Made by a program: the position numbers and the translations under genes
Source: Pseudomonas sp. SCB32
Lineage (GTDB): Bacteria > Pseudomonadota > Gammaproteobacteria > Pseudomonadales > Pseudomonadaceae
Length of the DNA: 64,000 nucleotides
Direction of reading: 5' to 3'
NCBI RefSeq assembly: GCF_009189165.1
Contig: NZ_CP045118.1
Coordinates: 1-64,000, forward strand
Shown: positions 13,884-23,502 of the stretch, piece after piece
How positions within the stretch are numbered: position 1 is the first letter of the stretch
How the letters are laid out: every line of letters begins with the position of its first letter
The notes under the pieces: model-generated
What the model was told of the DNA's origin: nothing
Seen by the model: the letters and a program-made list of their open reading frames with translations, nothing else
The model's database searches: none

Positions 13884-13940
13884 CCTGGGCACCCGCTTTC
13901 AGGCCCATTAGTGCGCTGACATTCTGGACGGATGCCACCC

Positions 13941-14207
13941 ATGGCCAACCAACGACAACACCCGCGTACCCCGATGAAGTGCCGGATAAAGATCAGTCAT
14001 CCCAGCTTCGGCGAGGTGTTCGGCCATACCCGCGACTTGTCCGACGGCGGCGTCTACGTGCGCCACGAGGCGCTGGCCGGATTGCCCGCCGGTACCCAGG
14101 TCTGCGGCCAGGTGCAGGACTTGCCGATGGAAGCGCCGGTCCTGTTGATGGAAGTGATGCGCACCGATGCCGAAGGTGCCGGCCTGCGTTTCGTCGACGA
14201 GGACTGA
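13941..14207 (+). CDS. PilZ-domain cyclic-di-GMP binding protein
   Basis: Small stand-alone PilZ protein, a likely c-di-GMP receptor or pilus-associated adaptor. 88 aa from MANQRQHPR (an ATG 9 bases earlier is possible). Both ligand motifs are present: RxxxR as RQHPR at 5-9 and D/NxSxxG as DLSDGGVYV around residue 37. Corresponds in position to PA0012 of P. aeruginosa (from memory). The output partner is unknown. Confidence 0.88.
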   Translation: MANQRQHPRTPMKCRIKISHPSFGEVFGHTRDLSDGGVYVRHEALAGLPAGTQVCGQVQDLPMEAPVLLMEVMRTDAEGAGLRFVDED

Positions 14208-14304
14208 CCCGGCTGGGATGGGAAGGCTTGTCTGCCGCGTATCTGTTCTATAGCCATCGGCAGAACGCGACTGCCCCGAGCTGAACAAAAAACGCACAAA
14301 AAAC

Positions 14305-14333
14305 CTGACTTCCAGGTCCGGATCGGATAGAAT
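14305..14333 (+). promoter_or_regulatory. Sigma-70-type promoter for yhhQ
   Basis: CTGACT (-35-like, 14305-14310) and TAGAAT (-10, 14328-14333) with a 17-base spacer, 65 bases before the yhhQ ATG. Confidence 0.6.
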
Positions 14334-14397
14334 GCGCGCCGCTCGGCATAGTGCCGGGCATGGGTTCCCTCACCCCATCGACGAAAAAGGTTCAAGC

Positions 14398-15051
14398 ATG
14401 TCGGCGTTCTTTCCGGCGGCACGGCGCGGCGCTCTGGCCGGCCTGGTCGCGTTCCATATCCTGATCATCATCGCCAGCAACTACCTGGTGCAGCTGCCCA
14501 TGACCCTGTTCGGCTGGCACACCACCTGGGGCGCGTTCAGTTTCCCGTTCATCTTCCTGGCCACCGACCTCACCGTCCGCCTGCTCGGCAAGAGCCCGGC
14601 ACGACGGGTCATCGCGCGGGTGATGATCCCGGCACTGCTGGCCTCCTACGTCATTTCGGTGATCTTCCAGGAAGGCGCCTTCCGCGGCGTAGCCGCCCTG
14701 GGAGAATTCAACACCTTCGTTGCGCGGATCTCGCTGGCCAGCTTCCTTGCCTACGTGTTCGGGCAGATCCTCGACATCCAGGTCTTCGACCGCCTGCGCC
14801 GCCTGCGGCAATGGTGGATTGCGCCGGTGGTCTCGACCCTGTTCGGCAACCTGCTGGACACCTTCACCTTCTTCACCATCGCCTTCTGGCACAGTGATAA
14901 CGCCTTCATGGCCGAGCACTGGGTGGAAATCGCCTGGGTCGACTATGGCGTCAAGCTGGCGGTCATGCTGATGCTCTTCGTGCCGCTCTACGGAGTCCTG
15001 CTCAAGGCCATCCTTCGCCGCCTGCGCATCGAGTCGCTGGCGGCGGTCTGA
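14398..15051 (+). CDS. yhhQ: YhhQ/VUT-family queuosine precursor transporter
   Basis: Predicted membrane importer of the queuosine precursors preQ0 and preQ1. 217 aa with about six hydrophobic segments, including GALAGLVAFHILIIIASNYL and VIARVMIPALLASYVISVIF. The ATDLTVRLLGKSPARRVIARVM segment and the FGNLLDTFTFF motif are typical of YhhQ. Start taken at MSAFFPAARRG. A good promoter lies 65 bases upstream. Confidence 0.9.
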   Translation: MSAFFPAARRGALAGLVAFHILIIIASNYLVQLPMTLFGWHTTWGAFSFPFIFLATDLTVRLLGKSPARRVIARVMIPALLASYVISVIFQEGAFRGVAALGEFNTFVARISLASFLAYVFGQILDIQVFDRLRRLRQWWIAPVVSTLFGNLLDTFTFFTIAFWHSDNAFMAEHWVEIAWVDYGVKLAVMLMLFVPLYGVLLKAILRRLRIESLAAV

Positions 15052-15054
15052 GCT

Positions 15055-15936
15055 TCAGACCAGCGACCGGCCCGTCAGGCGCTCCAGTACCCGCAACGGA
15101 GAGCGCTCCGGGTATTCCATGGCCTCGATCGGTAGCAACACGGTCTGCTCCAGCATGAACTGCCCTTCGCTCACGGCATGGGCGACCTGATCGCTGAAGC
15201 AGATCCAGGTGCTGCCGGCGGGAAAGGCCATGGGGCGGGCGCTATCGCCGTTCTGCAGCTCGCCGTCGGCCTTCATGCAGTCGTGCAACTGCAGCATCAG
15301 GTGGTCATAGGCGCTGCGACGGCGCTTGGTGATCTTCAACTGCGCCAGTAACCAGGTGTGCAGCGGATTGGGTTGGCGCAGGCGCTGCAGGTAACGGCGC
15401 GCGAGCGTCTCGAAATCCTCGCCGACCTGCCAGCAACGCGGCTGTCCCTTGGGGTTGATGTTGCTGAACACGCGCAGGATGCGGTCGCCGTGGAGTGGCC
15501 GCGAAGGGAAGGCGTCGACGTGCAGGCGGCGATCGTCCTTGCGCCAGGAGCTGTTCTGCGCCCAGTCGGCGATGGCGTGCACGCGCAGGCTGGTGGTCGG
15601 CTGTCGCAGCTGCCCGCGATAGGCGGGAATCAGCTCCTCCACCAGCTGCCGGCTGAAGTGGTAGTAACGCTCCAGCAACTGCTGGGTCAGCGCCTGCTGG
15701 TCGGGGTCGACGACGCCGCTGAGGCGCTCCCGTTGTACGTCGAAGCTGATGTTCTTGCGCTTGCGTTCGACCAGGTCGGGGTTCAGCAGCGCCTGTTCGG
15801 CGGGCGTAAGGTCGAAGCTCAGCTGTGGAAAGAAGAGTATCTCGCCCTGCTCCAGCCGGCTTGCCGGGGAGGCGGTGTTATCCGTGGCTTCGGGGAGCGG
15901 GGGCGATGACTCGGGTGCGGCGGCAGGGACGCTCAT
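15055..15936 (-). CDS. Kdo hydroxylase family (KdoO-like) Fe(II)/2-oxoglutarate dioxygenase
   Basis: 293 aa soluble protein resembling the family that hydroxylates C3 of lipid A-linked Kdo to Ko. A candidate metal triad is visible: His139 and Asp141 in RRLHVDAFPSRP, and His253 in DQVAHAVSEGQF. RILRVFSNINP after the first ligands is also family-like. The first 28 residues are Pro/Ala/Ser-rich and probably disordered. It converges on yhhQ with a 3-base gap. The family call is from recognition of motifs; the substrate is not proven. Confidence 0.75.
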   Translation of the reverse strand: MSVPAAAPESSPPLPEATDNTASPASRLEQGEILFFPQLSFDLTPAEQALLNPDLVERKRKNISFDVQRERLSGVVDPDQQALTQQLLERYYHFSRQLVEELIPAYRGQLRQPTTSLRVHAIADWAQNSSWRKDDRRLHVDAFPSRPLHGDRILRVFSNINPKGQPRCWQVGEDFETLARRYLQRLRQPNPLHTWLLAQLKITKRRRSAYDHLMLQLHDCMKADGELQNGDSARPMAFPAGSTWICFSDQVAHAVSEGQFMLEQTVLLPIEAMEYPERSPLRVLERLTGRSLV

Positions 15937-16032
15937 GGACTCTCCAGCAGGCTATTGCCGTTGAGGAGTCATATTAGACATCTCCGGAAATAATTTCGTG
16001 CTTCACCACCGGAATTGACGCCTGGCGCCGGT

Positions 16033-16344
16033 TTAGTGCGCCTTGTCCAGCTTTCGCAGGAACACCGTCATTTCCTTCTCCGCCTGCTTGTCGCCGTGTG
16101 CCAGGGCGGCGGCGAGACCGTCGGTCCAGGCCGCGCGGGCACCGTCGAGGTCACCCGCGGCCTGCAGGGCCTTGCCCAGCAGCTTCCAGGCGGCCGAGTA
16201 CTTCGGGTCCTGCTCCACGCAGCGGCGCAGGTGCTCGGCGGCTTTCGCGGCATCGCCGGCGTCCAGATAGCCCTTGCCCAGGCCGAAGCGCAGCAGCGGG
16301 TTGTCCACGCCCTTGGCGAGCATTTTTTCCAGCGATTCGATCAT
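16033..16344 (-). CDS. Small tetratricopeptide-repeat protein
   Basis: 103 aa, almost all helical, with two TPR-like repeats (NPLLRFGLGKGYLDAGDAAKAAEHLRR and SAAWKLLGKALQAAGDLDGA). No signal peptide. Probably a protein-protein adaptor of unknown partner. It lies 34 bases downstream of nothing in the same direction, so it seems monocistronic; trkH ends the next minus-strand run. Position equals PA0015 of P. aeruginosa (from memory). Confidence 0.8.
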   Translation of the reverse strand: MIESLEKMLAKGVDNPLLRFGLGKGYLDAGDAAKAAEHLRRCVEQDPKYSAAWKLLGKALQAAGDLDGARAAWTDGLAAALAHGDKQAEKEMTVFLRKLDKAH

Positions 16345-16378
16345 GGCGGCCTCCGGTTACGTCGTCCGCCATTGTGCC

Positions 16379-17830
16379 TCAACTGCGCCAGAACGCGGGG
16401 GTCAGCAGGATCAGCAGGGAAAACACTTCCAGTCGCCCCAGCACCATCGCCAGGCTCAGCACCAGCTTGGCGCTCGCCGGCAGACTGCCATAGTGCACGG
16501 ACGCCTCGCCCAGCGCCGGGCCGAGGTTGTTCAGGCACGACGCCAGGGTCGAGAAGGCCGTGAGTTGGTCCACGCCCAGCGCCAGCAGCACCAGCATCAG
16601 GCTGACGAAGGTCACCAGGTAGATCGAGAAGAACGCCCACACCGATTCCACCACGCGGTCCGGCACCGTGCGCCGGCCCAGCTTGACCAGGAATACTCCG
16701 TTGGGATGCAACAGGCGGAGGAACTCGCGCATGCCCTGGCGGTACACCAGCAGCACGCGCATTACCTTCATGCCGCCGCCCGTGGAGCCCGCGCAGGCGC
16801 CGATGAAGGTGCTGTAGAGCAGCAGGTAGGGCAGGAAGGTCGGCCAGCTGCTGAAGTCAGCCAGGCCGAAGCCGGTGGTGGTCGCCACCGAGATGACCAT
16901 GAATGCGGCATAGCGGATCGATTGCACGGGCGAGTCGTAATGCTGATGCAGCATCAGTGTCGTCGTGGTGATCAGGAACAGCGCCAGAAGGATGCCCAGG
17001 TAGGCGCGGCATTCCGGGTCCTTCAGGTAGTGGCCCAGCTTGCGTTGCCGCCAGGCAATGAAATGCAGGCTGAAATTGATCCCCGAAACCACCAGGAAGA
17101 ACATGCAGATAAGCTCGATCAGCGGGCTGTCGAAGTAACCGATGCTGGCATCGTGGGTGGAGAAGCCACCGATGGCGATGGTCGAGAAGCTGTGCCCGAT
17201 GGCGTCGAACAGGCTCATCCCCGCTGCCCAGTAGGCCAGCGCGCAGGCCAGGGTCAGGCCGCAGTAGAGGAACCAGAGGGTCTTGGCGGTATCGGCGATG
17301 CGCGGCGAGAGCTTGTGCTCCTTCAGCGGGCCGGGCATTTCCGCGCGGTACAGCTGCATGCCGCCAATGCCGAGCATCGGCATCACCGCCACCGCCAGCA
17401 CCACGATGCCCATGCCGCCCAGCCACTGCAGCTGCTGACGGTAGTAGAGGATGGCGTGGGGCAGCGCATCCAGACCGGTCAGGACGGTGGCGCCGGTGGT
17501 GCTCAATCCGGAAAAGGCTTCGAAGAAGGCGTCGGCCACGCCCATGTGCGGGGCGTCGGACAGTGCGAAGGGCAAGGCGCCGAAAGAGCCCAGGACGATC
17601 CAGAACAGCGCCGTGACCAGGTAGCCGTCACGGATGCGCAGTTCCTGGCGTTGGTCGCTGAAGGGCGACCAGAGGGTGAAGCCGGTCAGCAGGGTGACGA
17701 TGAACGACAGGGCGAAGGGCCGCCAGGTGTTCTCGCCGTAGTACAGGTCGATGAGCAACGGGGGCAGGTGCGTGGTGCTGAACAGCATCAGCAGCACGCC
17801 GAGAATGCGGGCAATGGAGGCGTAGCGCAT
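16379..17830 (-). CDS. trkH: Trk potassium uptake protein TrkH
   Basis: Channel-like K+ translocating subunit of the Trk system. 483 aa from MRYASIARILG; the frame is open further upstream but without homology. The four pore-loop filters are recognisable: LSTTGATVLTG, STIAIGGFSTH, VATTTGFG and SCLNNLGPALG. Works with the TrkA regulatory subunit encoded 128 bases upstream in the same direction. Confidence 0.96.
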   Translation of the reverse strand: MRYASIARILGVLLMLFSTTHLPPLLIDLYYGENTWRPFALSFIVTLLTGFTLWSPFSDQRQELRIRDGYLVTALFWIVLGSFGALPFALSDAPHMGVADAFFEAFSGLSTTGATVLTGLDALPHAILYYRQQLQWLGGMGIVVLAVAVMPMLGIGGMQLYRAEMPGPLKEHKLSPRIADTAKTLWFLYCGLTLACALAYWAAGMSLFDAIGHSFSTIAIGGFSTHDASIGYFDSPLIELICMFFLVVSGINFSLHFIAWRQRKLGHYLKDPECRAYLGILLALFLITTTTLMLHQHYDSPVQSIRYAAFMVISVATTTGFGLADFSSWPTFLPYLLLYSTFIGACAGSTGGGMKVMRVLLVYRQGMREFLRLLHPNGVFLVKLGRRTVPDRVVESVWAFFSIYLVTFVSLMLVLLALGVDQLTAFSTLASCLNNLGPALGEASVHYGSLPASAKLVLSLAMVLGRLEVFSLLILLTPAFWRS

Positions 17831-17926
17831 GGCCGTGCACCGGCAGGCAGGAACAGGCCGTGCAGGGTGGCAGGGGCAGTGCGTCAGGGCTGTAGGATGC
17901 GTCCGAAAAACGCCGGGAAAATCCTG

Positions 17927-17950
17927 CGGCCAGTGCCTGGGCACTGGCCG
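17927..17950. repeat. Perfect hairpin between trkA and trkH
   Basis: CGGCCAGTGC (17927-17936) and GCACTGGCCG (17941-17950) with a 4-base loop. On the minus strand it is followed by CAGGATTTTCCC, a weak U-tract. It may attenuate transcription or shape the mRNA between trkA and trkH. Confidence 0.6.
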
Positions 17951-17957
17951 CGGATAC

Positions 17958-19331
17958 TCAGAAGAAGGTCAGTCCCGCCTGGAACAGCCGCTCCACATCG
18001 CGGATGCGCTTCTTGTCCACTACGAAGAGGATCACGTGGTCGCCGGACTCGATCACCGTCTCGCCGTGGGCGATCAGTACGTCTTCATTGCGGATCACCG
18101 CGCCGATGGTAGTGCCCGGCGGCAGGTGCACGTCATGGATCTTGCGGCCGATCACCTTGCTCGACTTGGCGTCGCCGTGGGCGACCACCTCGATGGCTTC
18201 GGCGGCGCCCCGGCGCAGCGAATGCACGCTTTCGATGTCACCGCGGCGCACGTGGGTCAGCAGGGTGCCGATGGTGGCCAGCTGCGGGCTGATGGCGATG
18301 TCGATGTCGCCGCTCTGCACCAGGTCCACGTAGGCGGGGTTGTTGATCAGGGTCATCACCTTGCGCGCGCCGAGTCGCTTGGCCAGCAGCGAAGACATGA
18401 TGTTCGCCTCGTCGTCGTTGGTCAGGGCGAGGAACAGGTCGGTGTCGCCGATGTTTTCTTCCATCAGCAGGTCGCGGTCGGAGGCGCTGCCCTGGAGCAC
18501 GATGGTGCTGTCCAGGTGGTCGGAGAGGTGCCGGCAGCGGGCCGGGTTCATCTCGATGATCTTCACCTGGTAGCGACTCTCGATGGCCTCGGCCAGGCGT
18601 TCGCCGATATTGCCGCCGCCGGCGATGATGATCCGCTTGTAGCTGTCCTCCAGCCGGCGCATTTCGCCCATCACCGCGCGGATGTGAGCCTTGGCGGCAA
18701 TGAAGAACACTTCGTCGTCAGCTTCGATGACGGTGTCGCCCTGGGGGATGATCGGCCGGTTGCGCCGGTAGATCGCCGCCACGCGGGTATCGGCGTTGGG
18801 CATGTGCTCGCGCAGCTGACGCAGCTCCTGGCCCACCAGCGGGCCGCCGTAGTAGGCGCGGATGCCCACCAGCTGCGCCTTGCCCTCGGCGAAGTCGATC
18901 ACCTGCAGCGCGCCGGGGTATTCCACCAGGCGCTTGATGTAGTTGGTCACCACCTGTTCCGGGCTGATCAGCACATCGACCGGAATCGCTTCGTTGTCGA
19001 ACAGGCCGGCGCGGGTCAGGTAGGCCGCCTCGCGCACCCGAGCGATTCGGGTCGGGGTGTTGAACAGGGTGTAGGCGACCTGGCAAGCCACCATGTTCAC
19101 CTCGTCGCTGTTGGTCACCGCCACCAGCATGTCGGCGTCATCGGCGCCGGCCTGGCGCAGCACCGTGGGAAACGAGGCTTTGCCGTGGACGGTGCGGATG
19201 TCCAGGCGGTCGTTGAGGTCGCGCAGGCGTTCGCCGTCGGTATCGACGACGGTGATGTCGTTGGCTTCGCTGGCGAGGTGCTCGGCCAGAGTGCCGCCGA
19301 CCTGGCCGGCACCGAGGATGATGATCTTCAT
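17958..19331 (-). CDS. trkA: Trk system potassium uptake protein TrkA
   Basis: Cytoplasmic NAD(H)-binding regulatory subunit that gates TrkH. 457 aa with two RCK units, each opening with a Rossmann glycine motif: [14 protein letters not shown] at the N terminus and [13 protein letters not shown] near residue 235. Followed by trkH after 128 bases and preceded by rsmB 45 bases upstream, as in other pseudomonads. Confidence 0.97.
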   Translation of the reverse strand: MKIIILGAGQVGGTLAEHLASEANDITVVDTDGERLRDLNDRLDIRTVHGKASFPTVLRQAGADDADMLVAVTNSDEVNMVACQVAYTLFNTPTRIARVREAAYLTRAGLFDNEAIPVDVLISPEQVVTNYIKRLVEYPGALQVIDFAEGKAQLVGIRAYYGGPLVGQELRQLREHMPNADTRVAAIYRRNRPIIPQGDTVIEADDEVFFIAAKAHIRAVMGEMRRLEDSYKRIIIAGGGNIGERLAEAIESRYQVKIIEMNPARCRHLSDHLDSTIVLQGSASDRDLLMEENIGDTDLFLALTNDDEANIMSSLLAKRLGARKVMTLINNPAYVDLVQSGDIDIAISPQLATIGTLLTHVRRGDIESVHSLRRGAAEAIEVVAHGDAKSSKVIGRKIHDVHLPPGTTIGAVIRNEDVLIAHGETVIESGDHVILFVVDKKRIRDVERLFQAGLTFF

Positions 19332-19376
19332 GGAGCGGCGTGCTTTCCGTTTCGATCCGTTGGGAGTCGGCGCCTG

Positions 19377-20687
19377 TTACTTGGCCGAAATCTTGATGAG
19401 CTTGGCATAGTAGAAGCCGTCATGCCCGCCCTGCTGCGGCAGCAGCTGGCGCCCGTGGGGCTGCTTGATGCCCCAGGGGCCGGGCAGGTCCAGCTCGCGA
19501 GCGCCGGGGGTGCGACCGAGGAACGCAGCGATCTGCTCGCTGTTTTCCTGCGGCATCACCGAGCAGGTCGCGTAGACCAGCACACCGCCCACTTCGAGGG
19601 TCGCCCACAGCGCGTCGAGCAGTTCGCCCTGCAGCTGCGCGAGCGCTTCGATATCGTCGGCGGTGCGGGTCAGCTTGATGTCAGGATGGCGGCGGATAAC
19701 GCCGGTGGCCGAGCACGGCGCGTCCAGCAGGATGCGCTGGAACGCCTTGCCGTCCCACCATTTGGCGGTGTCACGGGCGTCGGCGGCGAACAGCTCGGCG
19801 TCCAGTTGCAGGCGCGCGAGGTTTTCGCGCACGCGCACCAGGCGGCTCTCTTCCAGGTCCACGGCGACCACGCGGGCCAGCGCGGGCTCGGCTTCCATCA
19901 GGTGGCAGGTCTTGCCGCCGGGAGCGCAGCAGGCATCCAGCACACGCTGGTTGGGCGCCAGCTCCAGCAGGTCGGCGGCCAGTTGCGCGGCCTCGTCCTG
20001 CACGCTGACGCGGCCTTCGGCGAAGCCCGGCAGTTCACGAACATCGCACGGCTGTACGAGGTTGATGCCGTCGCGGCTGAATTCGCAGGCGATGGCTTCG
20101 AAGCCGACGCGGTTCAGCTCTTCCAGGTAGACATCGCGGGTGCCGTGGCGACGGTTCACCCGCAGGGTCATAGGCGGATGCGCGTTGTTGGCGGCGCAGA
20201 TGGCTTCGAACTGCTCCGGCCAGGATTTCTTCAGCGCTTTCTGCAGCCAGCGAGGGTGCGCCAGGCGCGCGGCCGGGTCCTTGTCGACCTCGGCCAGCAG
20301 AGTCTCGCTCTCGCGCTGGGCGCGGCGCAGCACGGCATTGAGCAGGCCCTTGGCCCAGGGCTTCTTCAGCTTGTCCGCGCAGCCGACGGTTTCGCCGATG
20401 GCCGCGTGCGGAGGGATTCGGGTGTAGAGCAACTGGTACAGGCCGACCAGCAGCAAGGCTTCTACATCGCGGTCGCCGGCCTTGAACGGCTTCTGCAGCA
20501 GGCGCGCGGCGAGGGTGGACAGACGCGGCTGCCAGCGGGCGCTACCGAAGGCCAGTTCCTGCACCAGGCCACGGTCGCGCGGCTCGACGCTCTCCAGCTG
20601 GGTCGGCAGCGAGCTGCCCAGCGATGCGCGGCCGGCAAGCACGGCGGCCAGTGCGCGGGCGGCCGCCAGGCGGGGATTGGTACTCAT
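19377..20687 (-). CDS. rsmB: 16S rRNA (cytosine-967-C5)-methyltransferase RsmB
   Basis: Methylates C967 of 16S rRNA. 436 aa: NusB-like N-terminal domain (about 1-140), then a SAM-dependent methyltransferase with [14 protein letters not shown], the [15 protein letters not shown] motif and the catalytic-cysteine loop [11 protein letters not shown]. Its start overlaps the fmt stop by 4 bases (20684-20687), giving translational coupling to fmt. Confidence 0.96.
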   Translation of the reverse strand: MSTNPRLAAARALAAVLAGRASLGSSLPTQLESVEPRDRGLVQELAFGSARWQPRLSTLAARLLQKPFKAGDRDVEALLLVGLYQLLYTRIPPHAAIGETVGCADKLKKPWAKGLLNAVLRRAQRESETLLAEVDKDPAARLAHPRWLQKALKKSWPEQFEAICAANNAHPPMTLRVNRRHGTRDVYLEELNRVGFEAIACEFSRDGINLVQPCDVRELPGFAEGRVSVQDEAAQLAADLLELAPNQRVLDACCAPGGKTCHLMEAEPALARVVAVDLEESRLVRVRENLARLQLDAELFAADARDTAKWWDGKAFQRILLDAPCSATGVIRRHPDIKLTRTADDIEALAQLQGELLDALWATLEVGGVLVYATCSVMPQENSEQIAAFLGRTPGARELDLPGPWGIKQPHGRQLLPQQGGHDGFYYAKLIKISAK

Positions 20688-21643
20688 GCGCCCTGCCCTT
20701 CCTGCCCCAGCGTCTGGCCAGCGGCGAATTGCTCGCGGCGGCTGTTGAACAGATCGGCAAAGGCCAGCGGCTTGCCGCCGGGCAGTTGCAGGCGGGTCAG
20801 CAGCAGCGCGCCTGCACCGCAGGCCACCAGCAGGCCATCACGGCTGGCGTCGAGGATCCTGCCCGGCTCGCCCTTGCCCTGTGCCGGCTTGGCGCCGAGC
20901 ACCTTCAGCGCGGCATCGCCGAGGGTGGTATGGCATACCGGCCAGGGCGTGAAGGCGCGAATGCGGCGCTCCAGCTCATCGGCGGGAAGCGACCAGTCGA
21001 TGCGCGCCTCTTCCTTGTTCAGCTTGTGCGCATAGGTGGCCAGGGCGTCGTCCTGCACCTCGCCCTTGAGCGTACCGGCGGCAAGACCGGCGATGGCCTC
21101 GACCACGGCTTTCGGGCCCAGCTCGGCCAGGCGGTCGTGCAGGCTGCCGCCGGTGTCGTCGGCGGAAATCGGGGTGCTGACCTTGAGCAGCATCGGCCCG
21201 GTGTCCAGGCCCGCTTCCATCTGCATCACGGTCACGCCGCTCTCGGCGTCGCCCGCCTCCACCGCGCGCTGGATCGGCGCGGCGCCGCGCCAGCGCGGCA
21301 GCAAGGAGGCATGGCTGTTGATGCAGCCCAGGCGCGGGATATCCAGCACCACCTGCGGCAGGATCAGCCCGTAGGCCACCACCACCATGAGGTCCGGCTT
21401 GAGCGCGGCCAGCTCGGCCTGGGCAGCCGGGTCGCGCAGGGTCGGCGGCTGCAGCACTGGCAGGCCGTTCTCCACGGCGAGCTGCTTGACCGGGCTGGGC
21501 ATCAGCTTCTGCCCGCGGCCCGCCGGGCGGTCCGGCTGGGTGTAGACGGCCACCAGTTCGTGGGGGCCGTCCAGCAGGGCCTTGAGGTGCTCGGCGGCGA
21601 ATTCCGGGGTGCCGGCGAAGACGATGCGCAGTGCTTGGCTCAT
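20684..21643 (-). CDS. fmt: Methionyl-tRNA formyltransferase
   Basis: Formylates initiator Met-tRNA using 10-formyl-THF. 319 aa from [20 protein letters not shown], the canonical opening; the longer frame upstream is non-homologous. The [20 protein letters not shown] segment contains the catalytic Asn-His region and is followed by the [16 protein letters not shown] segment. It follows def, but a strong terminator-like hairpin lies only 9 bases before its start. Confidence 0.97.
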   Translation of the reverse strand: MSQALRIVFAGTPEFAAEHLKALLDGPHELVAVYTQPDRPAGRGQKLMPSPVKQLAVENGLPVLQPPTLRDPAAQAELAALKPDLMVVVAYGLILPQVVLDIPRLGCINSHASLLPRWRGAAPIQRAVEAGDAESGVTVMQMEAGLDTGPMLLKVSTPISADDTGGSLHDRLAELGPKAVVEAIAGLAAGTLKGEVQDDALATYAHKLNKEEARIDWSLPADELERRIRAFTPWPVCHTTLGDAALKVLGAKPAQGKGEPGRILDASRDGLLVACGAGALLLTRLQLPGGKPLAFADLFNSRREQFAAGQTLGQEGQGA

Positions 21644-21651
21644 ATCGGGCT

Positions 21652-21686
21652 CACAAAAAAGAAAGGCTTGCCGGGGCAAGCCTTTG
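21652..21686 (-). terminator. Terminator-like hairpin between def and fmt
   Basis: On the minus strand AAAGGCTTGCC, a short CGG-containing loop and GGCAAGCCTTT are followed by CTTTTTT. It lies directly after def and ends 9 bases before the fmt ATG, so it may act as an attenuator inside the def-fmt-rsmB operon. Confidence 0.85.
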
Positions 21687-21695
21687 GGGGATGGG

Positions 21696-22202
21696 TCACG
21701 CCTGTTGCCGGTGCTGCTTTTCCAGCTTCTTGCGGATGCGATCACGCTTGAGGTTGGACAGGTAATCGACGAACAGCTTGCCGTTGAGGTGATCGCACTC
21801 ATGCTGGATGCACACGGCGAGCAGGTCTTCGGCGATTTCCTCGAAGGGTTTGCCGTCACGATCCAGCGCCTTGATGCGAACGCGCAGGGGACGGTCTACA
21901 TTTTCGTAGAAGCCGGGCACCGAGAGGCAGCCTTCCTGGTACGGGCCTTTCTCTTCGGTCAGCTCTTCCAGCTCGGGATTGATGAACACGCGCGGCTCGG
22001 ACTTGTCCTCGGAGAGGTCCATCACGATGATCTGCTTGTGCACGTTCACCTGCGTGGCAGCCAGGCCGATGCCGGGGGCCTCGTACATGGTCTCGAACAT
22101 GTCGTCGACCAGCTGGCGAACGCTGTCATCGACTTCGGTGACCGGCTTGGCGATCGTGCGCAGGCGCGGATCGGGGAATTCGAGAATGTTCAGAATGGCC
22201 AT
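21696..22202 (-). CDS. def: Peptide deformylase
   Basis: Metalloenzyme removing the N-formyl group from nascent proteins. 168 aa. All three active-site motifs are present: [17 protein letters not shown] and the metal site QHECDHLNG. First gene of the def-fmt-rsmB-trkA-trkH run and divergent from tsaP. Confidence 0.98.
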   Translation of the reverse strand: MAILNILEFPDPRLRTIAKPVTEVDDSVRQLVDDMFETMYEAPGIGLAATQVNVHKQIIVMDLSEDKSEPRVFINPELEELTEEKGPYQEGCLSVPGFYENVDRPLRVRIKALDRDGKPFEEIAEDLLAVCIQHECDHLNGKLFVDYLSNLKRDRIRKKLEKQHRQQA

Positions 22203-22340
22203 ATACGTTTGTGATGCACTTGTGGAATAAAGTCAAAATCGACTGCTAATATGCTGAGCAGCATCGAAAAACGGCTGGAAAGCGCGGTAGGGGCGGCTTC
22301 CAGGCGTTTCATGTGTACACATAATAAAGGGATTCACCGC

Positions 22341-23366
22341 ATGAGGAAAACACTACTCGCCCTGCTGCTGCTGGCCGCAGGCGGGGTGGCCCAGGCTGCC
22401 GTGCAGCTCAAGGAAGGCCATCCGGATCGCTACACCGTAGTGAAAGGCGACACCCTCTGGGACATCTCCGGCAAGTTCCTCAGCAAGCCGTGGAAGTGGC
22501 CGGAAATCTGGCACGTGAATCCGCAGATCCAGAACCCGAACCTGATCTATCCAGGTGACGTGCTGACTCTGGTGTACATCGACGGCCAGCCTCGCCTGAT
22601 GCTCAATCGCGGTGAGTCGCGCGGCACCATCAAGTTGTCGCCGCGGGTGCGCAGCACCCCGATCGCCGAAGCGATCCCGACCATTCCGCTGGACAAGATC
22701 AACGCCTTCCTGCTCTCCAACCGCATCGTCGATGACGAGTCCGCGTTCACCAACGCGCCGTACGTGGTTGCAGGCGATGCCGAGCGAGTGGTCAGCGGCG
22801 CCGGTGACCGCGCCTATGCTCGCGGACGGTCGCTGAACGAAGAGAACAGCTACGGCATCTTCCGCCAGGCCAAGGTCTACAGCGATCCCGATACCGGCGA
22901 AGTGCTCGGCATCGACGCCATGGATGTCGGCGGTGCCAACGTCACCGCGAAGGAAGATGACGTCGCCACCCTCCAGCTGACCCGCACCACCCAGGAAGTC
23001 CGTCCGGGCGACCGCCTGTTCCCTACCGAGGAACGCGCAGTCACGTCGGTCTTCATGCCCAGCGAGCCGTCCACACCCGTCCACGGCACCATCATCGACG
23101 TGCCGCGTGGCGTGACCCAGATCGGCAAATACGACGTGGTGACCATCGACAAGGGCTCTCGCGACGGCCTGGCCGAAGGCAACGTGCTGGCGATCTACAA
23201 ACTGGGTGAGACCGTGCGCGACCGCGTGACTGGCGACATGGTGAAGATCCCCAACGAGCGTTCGGGCCTGATGATGGTCTTCCGCACTTACAACCGCCTG
23301 AGCTATGGCCTGGTGCTGACAGCCAGCCGTTCGCTGGAAGTGAACGACAAGGTGCAGAACCCCTGA
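22341..23366 (+). CDS. tsaP: LysM-domain protein TsaP (type IV pilus secretin-associated)
   Basis: 341 aa exported protein. Signal peptide MRKTLLALLLLAAGGVAQA, then a LysM peptidoglycan-binding domain (YTVVKGDTLWDISGKFLSKPWKWPEIWHVN, about 33-80), then an extended C-terminal region with beta-rich repeats. Matches the PA0020/TsaP family, which anchors the PilQ secretin to peptidoglycan; this identity rests on memory of the family and position next to def and dprA. ATG at 22341 chosen for the signal peptide. Followed by a strong terminator. Confidence 0.88.
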   Translation: MRKTLLALLLLAAGGVAQAAVQLKEGHPDRYTVVKGDTLWDISGKFLSKPWKWPEIWHVNPQIQNPNLIYPGDVLTLVYIDGQPRLMLNRGESRGTIKLSPRVRSTPIAEAIPTIPLDKINAFLLSNRIVDDESAFTNAPYVVAGDAERVVSGAGDRAYARGRSLNEENSYGIFRQAKVYSDPDTGEVLGIDAMDVGGANVTAKEDDVATLQLTRTTQEVRPGDRLFPTEERAVTSVFMPSEPSTPVHGTIIDVPRGVTQIGKYDVVTIDKGSRDGLAEGNVLAIYKLGETVRDRVTGDMVKIPNERSGLMMVFRTYNRLSYGLVLTASRSLEVNDKVQNP

Positions 23367-23385
23367 GTTCGATCCTGCTCGAACA

Positions 23386-23411
23386 AAACCCCGCTTCGGC
23401 GGGGTTTTTTA
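23386..23411 (+). terminator. Intrinsic terminator after tsaP
   Basis: CCCCGC-TTCG-GCGGGG stem-loop followed by TTTTTT, 20 bases past the tsaP stop. Confidence 0.93.
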
Positions 23412-23502
23412 TGGGCGTGTTTCGGAACGGTCCGACTGCGCTGGCGCGCCCCTGACGGCAAAGTCAGGCGAACGCCTACGTTCGCCGCAAAGGACTGCCG
23501 TC

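Noticed and set aside
14259..14300. GGCAG/CTGCC hairpin with A-rich tail upstream of yhhQ, reminiscent of a preQ1-I riboswitch
   Set aside because: The loop is too short for the class, and a good -35/-10 pair (14305-14333) lies downstream, so the hairpin would not be in the yhhQ transcript.
17829..21035. 1068-codon open frame antisense to trkA, rsmB and fmt
   Set aside because: Shadow frame of GC-rich genes; its product shows no recognisable domain, and the opposite strand encodes well-known proteins.
22251..22340. Upstream extension of tsaP
   Set aside because: The extra 30 codons precede a textbook signal peptide starting at 22341.
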